From Prorocentrum cordatum (Eukaryota > Sar > Dinophyceae > Prorocentrales > Prorocentraceae), in contig CAUYUJ010002737.1 in assembly GCA_963575745.1 (NCBI GenBank), forward strand, positions 62,911 to 86,345: a DNA stretch of 23,435 bases, in the 5' to 3' direction. A program made the position numbers and the translations under genes. Each line of letters begins with the position of its first letter. Position 1 is the stretch's first letter. The notes beneath the pieces are model-generated. The model ran no database searches. It worked only from the letters and a program-made list of their open reading frames with translations, and was not told the origin of the DNA. Shown in pieces: positions 1 through 9,275 of the stretch.

Positions 1-44
1 TGGTGGTGGTGGTGGTGGTGGTGGTGGTGGTGGTGGTGGTGGTG
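1..44. repeat. (TGG)n microsatellite at window edge
   Basis: The window opens with about 14 perfect TGG triplets, followed by GC-rich unique sequence. The other end of the window is also a triplet repeat, so both edges probably mark places where assembly stopped in simple sequence. Confidence 0.95.
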
Positions 45-76
45 CGGCGCGGTGGTGGCGGGCGGATGGGCGCGCG

Positions 77-225
77 AGAAAGAGGCCCGCGCTGGGGCGA
101 GAACGCCATCCTGAACGACGGAGGTCAAACACCGATCCGAAAATGAGGCCCACGCTGCAGCGGGAGCACGATTCGGAACGATTCGGGAGCAGAAATGAGG
201 CCGGCGCCTCAGCGAGAGCAGCATT
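77..225. repeat. Three diverged copies of a ~55-nt repeat
   Basis: Three related segments begin near 77, 140 and 193. Each has an A-rich lead, then GAGGCC, then a GCGCTGGGGCGAGA-like or ACGCTGCAGCGGGAGCA-like stretch. Spacing is about 52-63 nt and the copies are strongly diverged. I see no coding potential. The next ~130 nt hold a short A-rich and G-rich stretch and nothing else I can name. Confidence 0.35.
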
Positions 226-356
226 TTGAAAAAAACGCAGGCGAAAACCCAACTCCCGCGAATCCTGTGTGTAAAAAAACAGTACGCGGGGGGGGGTCTA
301 CTACTCCCAGGACGCCATCAGGGGACGAGGGAGAGTAGTATTATATTGAGTAATTG

Positions 357-540
357 TGGTGGAGGAGGAGGAGGAGGAGGAGGAGGCGGAGGAGGAGGAG
401 GAGGGAGGAGGAGGAGGGGGTAGGAGGGGGAGAGGAGGGGGGAGGAGGTAGGAGGAGGAGGAGGAGGAGGAGGAGGAGGAGGAGGAGGAGGAGGAGGAGG
501 AGGAGGAGGACGGGGAGGAGATGAGGAGGAGGAGGGGGAG
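357..540. repeat. (GGA)n purine-strand microsatellite
   Basis: A long run of GGA/AGG triplets is broken by occasional GCG, TAG and GGG variants. The long reading frames here (poly-Gly, poly-Arg, poly-Pro, poly-Ser) exist in every frame and come from the repeat. Confidence 0.95.
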
Positions 541-1186
541 GGGAAGGAGGCGGAGCAGGAGGACGACACCGAGCATCTCTGGCGCCGCGGCGACCTCCAT
601 CGGGCGAGCGCGAGATCGCGCCGGGCGCCCAGATGCGCCCCAGCCCAGCGGCGCCGCCGCATCGGCGCGGTCGCGCGGGCAGCCAGGCGGGCGCGCGGTC
701 CTGGAAGAGCGCGGGCCTTCCTCGTCTTCCTCCCTGTCCTTCACCTCGCGCGGGCGCCGCGGCCGCGGGGGGTTTTCCTGGAGGTGTCCTGATGCCGCCC
801 GAGTGGCGGCGCAGTTCCTCCGAGAATACGATTATCACCGAGCGCGTTCCGCTACTCGCAAAATGCCTACTCGCAAACCTCCGGAGAAGAAAACTTTCTC
901 CCCCTCGGTAATGTCTGTCAATCCCACGCGACGGATCCAAGCCAATTGCAAGGAGTTACTTTGCGAGTAGTGGAACACGCTTGTCTAGAGTAACGGTCGT
1001 TATCTGCCCCCCCTCCGCGTGTCAGGATGTCGATCGTACGTTTAGGGGGGCGTGGACCCCCCCCCCAAACCGTGCGTTTCTTGCAGCGACCGCAGCGCCC
1101 CCCCCGTCCCGACGTGCCCCATCCTGTCCGAGCGTCACCGTTACCCAGGCCCCAACCCCACCCCCCAGGTAACGATCTCTCCCCGC

Positions 1187-1221
1187 TCTCCTCGTCTAGA
1201 CGAGCTAAAAAGACGAGGAGA
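1187..1221. other. Stem-loop with nested palindrome
   Basis: A 10-bp stem pairs 1187-1196 with 1212-1221 around a 15-nt loop. The same left arm can instead form the perfect 14-nt palindrome CTCGTCTAGACGAG (1191-1204). The two structures exclude each other. No function is evident and no gene lies within several hundred bases. Confidence 0.5.
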
Positions 1222-1673
1222 TCGCACAGAAAAGCGATATCTAACGAGGTTATCATGCATACAGTCGGGGCGCCGAAGAAGGAACCCTTTTCGTTGGGGT
1301 GGGGCTCGGTGTTCCTTAATTGTTCCACACCTTGCCCAAGGTTTCCCGTAAGTTTTCGAAGGGAAGCCGAAGGTTAATTTATGAAAGAAAGGGGCCTCGT
1401 TCCTTATTTAGGATTCCTTAAGTCAACGCCTCGACTGTACACAAACAATAAGCGTCTTCTCTGCTCGCTCTCTGACGCTGAGGTCATACGCAAGTGCGAT
1501 CTCTCCTCTAGAAGAACGGGAATCAAGCTAAGAGGGGTTTCCGAAGATATGGTCGGGAGATGGTTTCCGAGGTGTCCCCGAAACGCTGGTCCTTGGTGGA
1601 TCGCACATCTGGTTTTTCTGAGATATGGGCCCCAGTATGGTTCCTGGAACCTTGTTTTTTTTTCGGCGCCTGG

Positions 1674-1693
1674 CGAGCTCGAAATCGAGCTCG
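1674..1693. other. 20-nt near-perfect palindrome
   Basis: CGAGCTCGA and TCGAGCTCG form 9-bp arms around a central AA. It contains two SacI-type GAGCTC sites. It could be a hairpin or a dimer binding site. Nothing nearby supports either. Confidence 0.5.
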
Positions 1694-2039
1694 GCGGATT
1701 TGCAATTGTTGACGGCAGCGCGATTCTCGTTTTCAGCGAGGTGGATGCAGGACGTGCGATTTTGGCACAGTAAGGGTATTCAAGCGCAGAGCCAGTATCT
1801 CCTCCATTCCCGTGCCCCTCACTTCTCAATGCAGCAGAAATCCTTACATATCCTCTTGCCCTCCCTCATCCCTCCCCTCGTGCTCCACCCCTACGTCACA
1901 CTTCTCCCTGTCCTCCCCACTCCTTAAAGCCTATCCCCCTCATCATCCTCCCCGTCCTCATCACGCTTTTCACTCATGTCCTCGCCCCTGCTCCTCCCCT
2001 CCCCCCCAGTCTGAGGGCACGAGAGGCCTCCGAGACACA

Positions 2040-2290
2040 TCCAAGAGGCCCCAACAGGTTCTCCAAGAGGCCCTCTTAAGGCCCCAAGACCCCAAGAAAC
2101 CCCAAGACCCCAGGGGCCTCCAGGGTTCCCAAGAGACCAATAGGGGTCCTACAGGGTTCCCAAGAGGGCCCCAAGAGGCCCCAAAATGGCCTTCAAGACT
2201 GCCCAAGAGGCCCCCAACAGGTTGTCCAAGACGGTCCAAGAGGTTCTCCAAGACGGCCCAATCGGCTTCCAAGAGGTCCTCCAAAGGGTC
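2040..2290. repeat. Degenerate ~12-nt minisatellite (CCAAGAGGCCCC-like)
   Basis: Successive variants of CCAAGAGG followed by CCCC, TTCT or CCCT recur at about 12-nt spacing, with drift and small indels, up to 120 nt before the first large gene. Frames on both strands stay open because the unit lacks stops. I treat them as repeat artefacts. Confidence 0.7.
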
Positions 2291-2409
2291 ATATTGGCTC
2301 TCCCCCCCTCCTCCACAGCTATGCTTTCCGCCGCCGTTTCGATTCGAATGCGACTTGCGGCCTTGTCTCCATCACCTTGTTTTTCTGTGAATATCTGAAA
2401 TGGTTTGTT

Positions 2410-5400
2410 ATGAGTGTTTCGTCGGACGACTGGAACGATACTCATGATGATGATCGCCCTGGCTGCGCGGCGGCTGGGGCGGCGTCCGACGATGACTGGA
2501 ACGTTGGCGCGCCCGTCTCCGATGGCCAGGTCTCTGTGCAGAACGATGCAATCGTGGCGCCAGCTCCTGACCAAACATGTGTTGCAGCAGGTCCTGTCGC
2601 TGTTGCCCCTGCTGCGCGCTCGCGCGCAGAAGCGGTGGTGGAGAGGGCGCGCCAGCATCGTGTGGACATATGTCGAGATGTGTGTGGCACGTTCCAGTTA
2701 GATGTACAGAGCACGACGAGATCAAGAGCTGCACGTTATGGCGCTGATACGAGGAGTTTGATTGAACACGCTCGGGCGAGCGCCTTTTATCTCTTTCGCA
2801 GTCTGCGGCAATGTATTTCCAGATGTTTGCAGAGTGCAGTTCTTCGGTGCGGCCAGGGGCCTGGTTCCACCCGTGCTGCAGTGTACATCCGCCGCAGGAA
2901 GTACGACGAAGCCCAGCAGCTCTGCATTGTGCCCGTGCCTCCTGTGAGCGGCGATAGTAAGAGTGAGAGCGCCCTGGCGATTCAGGATCGACGCGGCCAC
3001 CTCGACGACGTCAAGAGCAAACACAAAATTATGGTCACGGAGTTTGCCTGGGCTCTGATTCTGCGACGCGCTGGTGGCAACGGTCAGCAATACTTCACTA
3101 TGTTGGGTCGGTTGCCGTCTCACTTGCAATCATTCGACAGCAACAATTCCGAGACGGTTGTCCAGAGTTTGAGGCTCCAGTCGTTCGATGGCGAAGTTTC
3201 TGTTTCGAATGCTGTGGAAAGGCTTGCGAACATATCGTGCCGCGACGGGGGCGCCCCGAATATGAAAGCAGAGCGGCGCCTTCGACAAAAGTCCAGCGAC
3301 AAGGAAGTCACGTTAGATTTGCTTTGTCTCGCTCACAAAAAAGCACAGTGCACTGGTGAGTTTAATAAAGTACAGAAGCCAATCGATTCGAAGCTTATCA
3401 GGTTGCAGTTGTCAATGCAAGGGGCCCGCAGCAGATATGTCATAGCAGCTGCCAGGTCGATCATTCAAGAAAGAGTTGTGCTCGTCCCCATCGAGTCCTT
3501 GAGTGCAGAGGCCCTCCAGATCATGGATAAAACATTGAATCTCTGTATGGGTGGACCTACGCCGTACGACCGATACCGCAGGCACGTTGTCTCGACGTTG
3601 TTTTTTGGTGATTGGTCGAGGCACGATGTATTTCGAGTTGTTGACAAGAGCGGTCTCGGGAGGTCCAGACTTGTGAAAATGATGTGCTCGATTGGTTTGC
3701 AGTGTCTTATGCCTCGGAGGTCGTGGAAGGTACTGCAGAGGAACAACTGGACGGGCAGCGACGCCACCGTGGACCAGGTGTTGCTGCCGACTCTGGTGTT
3801 CGGCATCTTCCCCGCGGCTTACTGCAGAGTCGCGAACGTCGAACGTCGGCCCCCGTGGAAGCATCGCCCCCCGCCCCAAATCGCACCGTCCTCCATCCTC
3901 CCCCTTCGCAGTCCTCGCCCTCCCTCCTCTTCCCCTTCGAGCCCGCCACCTCCTTTAAGTCTTACCGGAGCACCCCCTCGCCCCCCCGCTGCTTGCCCCG
4001 CCCCCTCGCCCTCGCCCTCCCCCTGGCCCCCCCTCGAGCCCCGAGCCGAGCACCCCCTAGGGGGGAGGGGGGGGCGGGCGGTTTGGGTTCGGAGGGCGAT
4101 GCTTCCACCAGGCGGGTTTCCTGGACCTGCCGACGGTCTCGCGGGCGCGGAGGACGCGCGCCACCTCGACGACGACGAGAACTTGTGGGCCGAGGACGAC
4201 TCAGACCGCAAGTCGCGGACTGCCAGCTGGCTCGCCAGCGGATCGTTCCAGGATGATTTGGTGATGTTCCGACTGTGCCTGCAGCATTCAATGCAGTGGG
4301 TGCTTCGCCAGTTGCGGTCGTCGAGCGCGTCCTTCGAGCGTGAGCAGCAGGCTCGCTTTCTACGGGAGGGCGCTCGTGACTACCAGGCAATCGTGCAGTT
4401 CGACGGCGACGACAATAAGAAGTTCATGAATGGCATTGCCAGCATGGTGTTCAATGGTTCCGAGTGCGACCTCATCCAGCGACGTGACGAGGAGCTGCAG
4501 TTGAAGGCCTACCTCATGAGCATCCGTCTCGGCGCTGCTGGGCATGAACTGGTCATCCAGAGATGCGCCAAGGCGCCGTACATCACGATGGCAGGTTTGA
4601 AATATCCCAGGCTCTTGGACGAGCTCGCGAAGGAATGCCCCAACACGCTGGACGCCTACGCGAATAGTTTCCTGAAGTTTTACCGCGCAGACTTGCGCGG
4701 GGCGGGTGCGAGGGCAGAGCTGACAGCAGTGAATCTGGTGACTGACACGGACACGAGCTCGACAGAGCGAAAGCATTCTGTGCAGGCGAAGAAGACAGGT
4801 TCCACGACCACCAACAAGAAGCACATCGCGGACCTGAGTGCGGAGGTATTTTTTGCCGAGGAGGTTGCCACGAGTTTATGGCGCGTGCAGCCCAAGGCCA
4901 AGGGCACGACGCTCCGCCAGCGGCAGCACGTGCAGCCCGAGTGCGAGGACGCGCCTGCCCAAGCACGAGTTCGGAGCGTGGGATCGTGGCGAGCATTCTT
5001 GCATTGTGCTGGCCAGTCGTTCGAGGCTGAGTCTGTTGCTGAACTTTCCCTCCGCTACGCGAGCCTTTCGGGCGACGAGATGGCCTACTATGAGCAATTG
5101 GGTCGCGTCCTCACCACGATTGCCAGGCATGGCGGCAAGATCTCGAGACCTCGGAAACGAGCTCGGCGAGATCCCCTGCCACTGGAAGACTGTGAACTCC
5201 ATGATGCCGCTGCACTGCCGATCGAAGATGCAGACCCAGCTGACGTTGCCGAGGATCGTCGCCTTGAGCTGGCAAGCTACAAGGCTTGCATGCACGACTT
5301 CAGGGCCAAACTGCACCGTGAGCGACAGGCGAACCGCGAGCTGATCGCCAAGCAGGCGGCGATCGAGAGGGAGGTTTCAGCTGGCGCTCCTGATCGGGAT

Positions 5401-7245
5401 GCGCTTTCGGAGACCTTGAGGCCGCAGCTGGGTGCCCGTGCAGCCCTTGGCCACCCGCTCCCCCCATTACTTGGTTATGGCTTACGGGGGGGCTGCTCCA
5501 GGGGATGGGTGGCGCGGGTGGGCGGGGGTTGCGCAGGCACCTCGAGATCGTGGCACGTGATGGGCGCGGAGATGCAGCAGACCAATTTTCAGACCGAGCA
5601 TGCTCACGCCAACTCCACCTTCGTGGCTATGGACATGAGCACCGACCAGGTGATCGAGGCTTCTGGCACACTCGTCGGCGATTTTACTCTGGCGTCTGCA
5701 GCGCGGGAGTGGAGGAGGATGCACGCGCAGATCATGACGCCGCACCTCCAGAAGATCGGAGCTGTCCCGATCAATCGGCCAGATTGTTTCGAGGCTGGCC
5801 GATGCGTCTGCCAGGGGGACCTCGGCATGTGCATCAGGCTGTTCGTGGCTCGCGTTCGCGCTTCCCTCCGTGCCTTGAAGGCCAAGCTCGGGGCCAAGAC
5901 GGGCTTCAAGAATGTTGTCAGCGGCGTCCCACTGCTGGTTGTCAAGATCGAGGCCGCTCCTTCATCCGCGGGGCCTCCACTTCTACAGGATGATGTGTGT
6001 CTGCATGTTGCCAGGCTTCGGGAGCAACCGACGGTCTATCCGACGTTCTGCCGCATGGCTCGTCTTCCTACTGAGGATCGCGGCGACTTGATCGGCGTCC
6101 AGCCTGTCCAGAGCGGCGAGTCTCCAGATTTCATCGACGTCTGGAAAGTTTGCCTCGACTTGCTGGCCGTGGACGGGCCGTTCAACATCGTGTTCTACAG
6201 GCTCGTCGGCCAGCGGCGTGTGCGAGTTCACCGCATTTCCCCTTGGAGGAAACGTGTTGCGAGGTTGCAGCTGGAAGACGACTTCTACCCCGCCATCGCC
6301 GTGTGGGGCGGCATGGAGGTCGAGATCAAGAAGCTCGAGGACGCCAAGGAGGCTCGGAGGCTGGCGCGCAGAGGGAAGGGCCGAGGGCGAGGAGACAGTC
6401 GTGGACGGGGCCCTGGCCCAGGGCGCGGGGGAGGTGCAGAGGCTCCGCATGCTATCTGTGACGACGAGGCGATCGACGAGGTGTTGTCGGGCCTGGGCGG
6501 AGGCGTTCTGGGCGAGGATCCCGAGGGGGGGGCTGAGCCTGAACCAGACCCCGAGTCGGACTCCAATGGTGGCAGTGATCACATGTATCCGCCTTCCGAT
6601 TCGGGGTCGCTGTCATCTTTTTCTTTCTCATCTGACGGCGGCGCCAGTGGCGGGGGCTGCTGTCCAGGTGGCCGCCGATCGTCCGACGAGGACATTGGTT
6701 CTATCGAGTCGGATGTGGATTTGGAGGCTGAGATGTGGCGCGCATTGCCGCCAGGCTCGGCTGTGGGCACGCCGGCGGGCAGCCCAGCTTCGCCGTCTGG
6801 CGGCGCCTCGGCGGAGCCCAGCGCCCCCTCCTCAGGGCCAGCTCCTGCGTTGCGCTCCGCGGCGCCTTTGCGCGAGGAGAGCGGTGCCATCGTCTGCGAC
6901 ACAGGGCGCGGCCTGATTAAATTTTATCCTGTGACGAAGCGCCTCGTTGCGCACTTGCCCGACGATGTCTTCGGCAGGGGGGCGACCCAGGAGAGAACTT
7001 GCAATTTTTCGCGTTTTCGTTGCAAAGGGAGGCCTGTCGGCTATCTCATGGCGTGGCTCCTCCACGTGGACCCCGACCTTGGCCGCCGCGCCCACGTCCA
7101 TCTTTTTTCTGCTGATTTTCACCGCCGAGAGGCAGCCAGAGATTTTTTCAAGAGGCTTGGCAGCCCCGAGGCGCAGTTCATCCTGGAGCATGGGGAGAGG
7201 CCCCAGTTGGCTGACGAGGGCGAGGAGCCCCTGCATGCAAGCTGA
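2410..7245 (+). CDS. Large dinoflagellate-restricted protein (family A), possible transposase-like
   Basis: A single open frame of 1611 codons from the first in-frame ATG (upstream codons lack a better start) to TGA. I do not know a named function. From memory the order of blocks matches an abundant uncharacterised dinoflagellate family. It has an N-terminal part with LCLAHKK (near residues 305-311), FGDW (D about 401) and WTGSD (D about 451). A helical block follows (about 590-720), ending in DTSSTERKHS (E about 786). A central region has LVGDF and RCVCQGDLGMC (Cys 1132, 1134, 1141). Then come an RG-rich stretch (about 1316-1344), an acidic/serine linker (about 1371-1444) and a conserved-looking tail with GRPVGYLMAWLLH (about 1542). 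The two D and one E could be a DDE catalytic triad; this is inference. Two low-complexity stretches (3838-4152, 5432-5536) may be in-frame introns, so the mature protein may be about 1470-1480 residues. Long, varied, non-repetitive sequence argues for real coding. Confidence 0.8.
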   Translation: MSVSSDDWNDTHDDDRPGCAAAGAASDDDWNVGAPVSDGQVSVQNDAIVAPAPDQTCVAAGPVAVAPAARSRAEAVVERARQHRVDICRDVCGTFQLDVQSTTRSRAARYGADTRSLIEHARASAFYLFRSLRQCISRCLQSAVLRCGQGPGSTRAAVYIRRRKYDEAQQLCIVPVPPVSGDSKSESALAIQDRRGHLDDVKSKHKIMVTEFAWALILRRAGGNGQQYFTMLGRLPSHLQSFDSNNSETVVQSLRLQSFDGEVSVSNAVERLANISCRDGGAPNMKAERRLRQKSSDKEVTLDLLCLAHKKAQCTGEFNKVQKPIDSKLIRLQLSMQGARSRYVIAAARSIIQERVVLVPIESLSAEALQIMDKTLNLCMGGPTPYDRYRRHVVSTLFFGDWSRHDVFRVVDKSGLGRSRLVKMMCSIGLQCLMPRRSWKVLQRNNWTGSDATVDQVLLPTLVFGIFPAAYCRVANVERRPPWKHRPPPQIAPSSILPLRSPRPPSSSPSSPPPPLSLTGAPPRPPAACPAPSPSPSPWPPLEPRAEHPLGGRGGRAVWVRRAMLPPGGFPGPADGLAGAEDARHLDDDENLWAEDDSDRKSRTASWLASGSFQDDLVMFRLCLQHSMQWVLRQLRSSSASFEREQQARFLREGARDYQAIVQFDGDDNKKFMNGIASMVFNGSECDLIQRRDEELQLKAYLMSIRLGAAGHELVIQRCAKAPYITMAGLKYPRLLDELAKECPNTLDAYANSFLKFYRADLRGAGARAELTAVNLVTDTDTSSTERKHSVQAKKTGSTTTNKKHIADLSAEVFFAEEVATSLWRVQPKAKGTTLRQRQHVQPECEDAPAQARVRSVGSWRAFLHCAGQSFEAESVAELSLRYASLSGDEMAYYEQLGRVLTTIARHGGKISRPRKRARRDPLPLEDCELHDAAALPIEDADPADVAEDRRLELASYKACMHDFRAKLHRERQANRELIAKQAAIEREVSAGAPDRDALSETLRPQLGARAALGHPLPPLLGYGLRGGCSRGWVARVGGGCAGTSRSWHVMGAEMQQTNFQTEHAHANSTFVAMDMSTDQVIEASGTLVGDFTLASAAREWRRMHAQIMTPHLQKIGAVPINRPDCFEAGRCVCQGDLGMCIRLFVARVRASLRALKAKLGAKTGFKNVVSGVPLLVVKIEAAPSSAGPPLLQDDVCLHVARLREQPTVYPTFCRMARLPTEDRGDLIGVQPVQSGESPDFIDVWKVCLDLLAVDGPFNIVFYRLVGQRRVRVHRISPWRKRVARLQLEDDFYPAIAVWGGMEVEIKKLEDAKEARRLARRGKGRGRGDSRGRGPGPGRGGGAEAPHAICDDEAIDEVLSGLGGGVLGEDPEGGAEPEPDPESDSNGGSDHMYPPSDSGSLSSFSFSSDGGASGGGCCPGGRRSSDEDIGSIESDVDLEAEMWRALPPGSAVGTPAGSPASPSGGASAEPSAPSSGPAPALRSAAPLREESGAIVCDTGRGLIKFYPVTKRLVAHLPDDVFGRGATQERTCNFSRFRCKGRPVGYLMAWLLHVDPDLGRRAHVHLFSADFHRREAARDFFKRLGSPEAQFILEHGERPQLADEGEEPLHAS
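3838..4152 (+). other. Putative in-frame intron in the family A gene
   Basis: This C- and G-rich stretch encodes only Pro, Ser, Arg and Gly runs, unlike the complex protein sequence on both sides. A GT at 3838 and an AG at 4151-4152 bound 315 nt, a multiple of three, so splicing would keep the frame. GT 3845 with AG 4110-4111 (267 nt) works equally well. The exact junctions cannot be decided from sequence, and it may simply be translated as a linker. Confidence 0.45.
5432..5536 (+). other. Putative 105-nt in-frame intron in the family A gene
   Basis: GTGCCC at the left and GCGCAG at the right bound 105 nt of C-run and G-run sequence. The protein it would encode is low in complexity, while both flanks look coding. 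Removal joins a split Gly codon and keeps the frame (QLG to TSRSWHVMG). Without a transcript this stays a prediction. Confidence 0.45.
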
Positions 7246-7308
7246 GCGTGTCAAATGTAAGCCAGCGTGGACCCCGACCAGTGTATCTTAGCACGCACTG
7301 TTTGGGGC

Positions 7309-7588
7309 AATGGATGTGGTGCAATGTATGTGGTACAATCTATGTGGTGCAATCTTTGTGGTGCAATCTACGTGGTGCAATATATGGGGGGCAACCTACG
7401 GTGGGCAATGCATGTGGTGCAATCTGTGTGGTAAAACATATGTGGTGCAATCTATGCGGTGCCGTCTGCGTGGTGCAATCTATGTGGTGCAACCTGTGTG
7501 GTGCAATGTACGTGGTGCAATCTATGTGGTGCAATCTACGTGGTGCAACCTATGTGGCGCATTCTATGCAGTGCCATCTATGTGGGCC
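7309..7588. repeat. 14-nt tandem array, 20 units in exact register
   Basis: Consensus unit AATCTATGTGGTGC. Twenty consecutive units are each exactly 14 nt with no indel, although many carry 1-4 substitutions. It begins 63 nt after the stop of the family A gene. Because 14 is not a multiple of three and the unit has no stop on the plus strand, all three plus frames are open, giving 14-residue cycles such as CGAIYVVQSMWCNL. I read these as artefacts. Confidence 0.95.
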
Positions 7589-8230
7589 CATGTGTTGTCA
7601 TCCCTCCGTGTTCCCTTGTCCCCTTCTCACTTAATCAGCCTCTTCCCCGCTCACCCTCCCGTCTGAACAGAGTGAAATACGTTAATGGTAGGCTTACAGC
7701 CTATGCGCAACGTTATATGTAAGCTTGCAATAGGAAGGTCGGGAAAGCAGCGCGCTGGGGCGCTTCCCAGCGACCCACCCACCGACGCAACCAGACACAC
7801 CGATTTCACACCCAGCTGTCGTGAGCCTGCGGAACGATTTGCGCGCCGCCGCGCCGAGCCCGCCAGATATTTCCATGTACGATTGGGGCTATGTCGCCCG
7901 AGCGCCGCCGCGACTACATCGTTGCGCCGCCTTCAACAAACGTGTGTGAGTTTCATATAGTTTGAACGGGGTAGCGGGGGTTCGCGAGCGAACCCGCCAA
8001 CAGACGAAACTCGGCGCGGCGCGAGCGGCGCCCCTCACGCGATGAGCGCGCGGCCACGAATCCCCCCCTCAATAGAAATTAGCGCGGGCTGCAGATCGCG
8101 ACGGCACGGGCCTACGGGCGGCGCGCGGCAGTCTGGGTCAAGGGGGCAAGGGCGATCAAGCAATAAGTGGCCGCGCTCGCGCGATTTGCGGTCCATGCGG
8201 AAACGCTGCGCGCACAAGTTTTGTCGCGAC
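7589..8230. other. No gene seen
   Basis: Mixed sequence, pyrimidine-rich at 7590-7670 and GC-rich after 7740. An ATG frame at 7685-7960 (91 codons) has no recognisable features. I see no RNA gene or clear repeat. Confidence 0.5.
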
Positions 8231-9275
8231 AGGTACATGTGCCCCTTCCCAGCAGGAAATGGGCCCCTCCCAAAAGTAGATATGGCTTTCCAACAAGCCG
8301 ATCGGACCCTCCCAACAGGTAGATAGGGCCCTCCCAAAAATAGATTGGACCCTCACAAAAGTAACTAGGACCCCCCAGCGCGTAGATGTGACCCCCACCA
8401 AGACTAGGTAGGGCCATCCCGAAAAACCATTAAACACAACCAACAAGTACATATAACCCCTTCCAAAGTAGATAGGACCCTCCTAACATGTAGGTCGGAC
8501 CCTACCACAAGCATACAACACCCTGGAAACAAGTAGGTATGACCCTCCGAACAAGTATATAGAACTAACCCAACAAGTAGGCATGACCCTGCCAAAAGCA
8601 GCTAAGACCTGCCAAAACATAGATCGGACCTTTCCAACAAGGAGATCGGACCCCCCCAGAAGCATAATGGACCCTAGCAAAAGTAAGTCGGGCCGTCACA
8701 ACAAACATATACGACCCTCCCGCCAGTAGGTAAGACCCCCCCCCCCAGCGAGTAGATATGGCCACTTCAAACAAGTAGATAGCAACGTCCAAAACGTAGA
8801 CAGGACCTGCCCAACGAGTAGATGGGACCCTTCCAACAATAGATAGGACCGTCCGAGAGTGGTTCGGACTACCCCAAAAGTAGACACGGCCCTGCCGACC
8901 AGGTCGGACCCCCCAAAAAACAGATATGACCACCGCAACCAGTACATCGCCCTCCCAGCATGCAGATCGGACCCTCCCAGACGCAGATCTGACCCTCTCA
9001 ACAAGTAGATAGGACCCCCCCGACAAGTAGATAAGACCCTCACATACGTAGATAGAACCCTCTTCACATTAGATAGGGCGCTCCCAAAAACAGATGGGAC
9101 CCCCCCCAGCAAGTAGATAAGACTTCCCCGCAAGTGTCTAGGACCCTTCCAAACGTATATAGGGCCCACCAAAAGTAGACATGACGATTCCGCAAGTGGG
9201 TATAACCCCCCAAAAGATAAATCGCCCCCCTCAAAAAAGTAGACGGGGCCATCCCCACAGTAGATAGGACCATGC
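8231..9275. repeat. Irregular ~22-nt satellite, left block
   Basis: The consensus GTAGATAGGACCCTCCCAAC (plus a short A-rich linker) recurs without a break, with unit length varying from about 19 to 26 nt. That is roughly 45-50 copies by length. Conserved parts are the GTAGAT and GGACC(C)TCCC cores; the A/C-rich linker varies. The reverse strand lacks stops in the consensus, which makes long spurious frames there, rich in LLVGRVLSTCWEGPIY-like sequence. Orientation matches the block at 12595-14268. Confidence 0.93.

Larger units (their letters stand above)
541..2039. other. Gene-poor interval, no supported gene
   Basis: GC-rich sequence with C and G homopolymers up to about 1150, then less GC-rich to about 1930. 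The longest ATG-started frame in the less GC-rich part is 1381-1773 (+), 130 codons. It has no recognisable domain and I do not call it a gene. The interval holds an 11-nt motif CTACTCGCAAA twice (852-862, 867-877) and once inverted (960-970), plus the two palindromes listed separately. Confidence 0.6.

Noticed and set aside
1752-1770. Second, degenerate spliced-leader relic (GCGATTTTGGCACAG)
   Set aside because: It matches the leader only with two gaps and several mismatches, and lies 640 nt from the nearest ATG of a real gene. Chance is likely.
1381-1773. 130-codon ATG frame as a gene
   Set aside because: No domain, no support from flanks, and an overlapping antisense frame of similar length.
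2178-2194. Minus-strand GCCATTTTGG as a leader fragment
   Set aside because: It is part of the local CCAAGAGGCCCC minisatellite and shares only a 10-nt core with the leader.
2290-2303. CATATTGGCTCT as a truncated leader before the family A gene
   Set aside because: About 10 of 11 matching bases in a short core, with no match to the 5' half of the leader. Not significant by eye.
7248-7666. Repeat protein with CGAIYVVQSMWCNL cycles
   Set aside because: The 14-nt period opens all three plus frames equally, with no preference for one frame.
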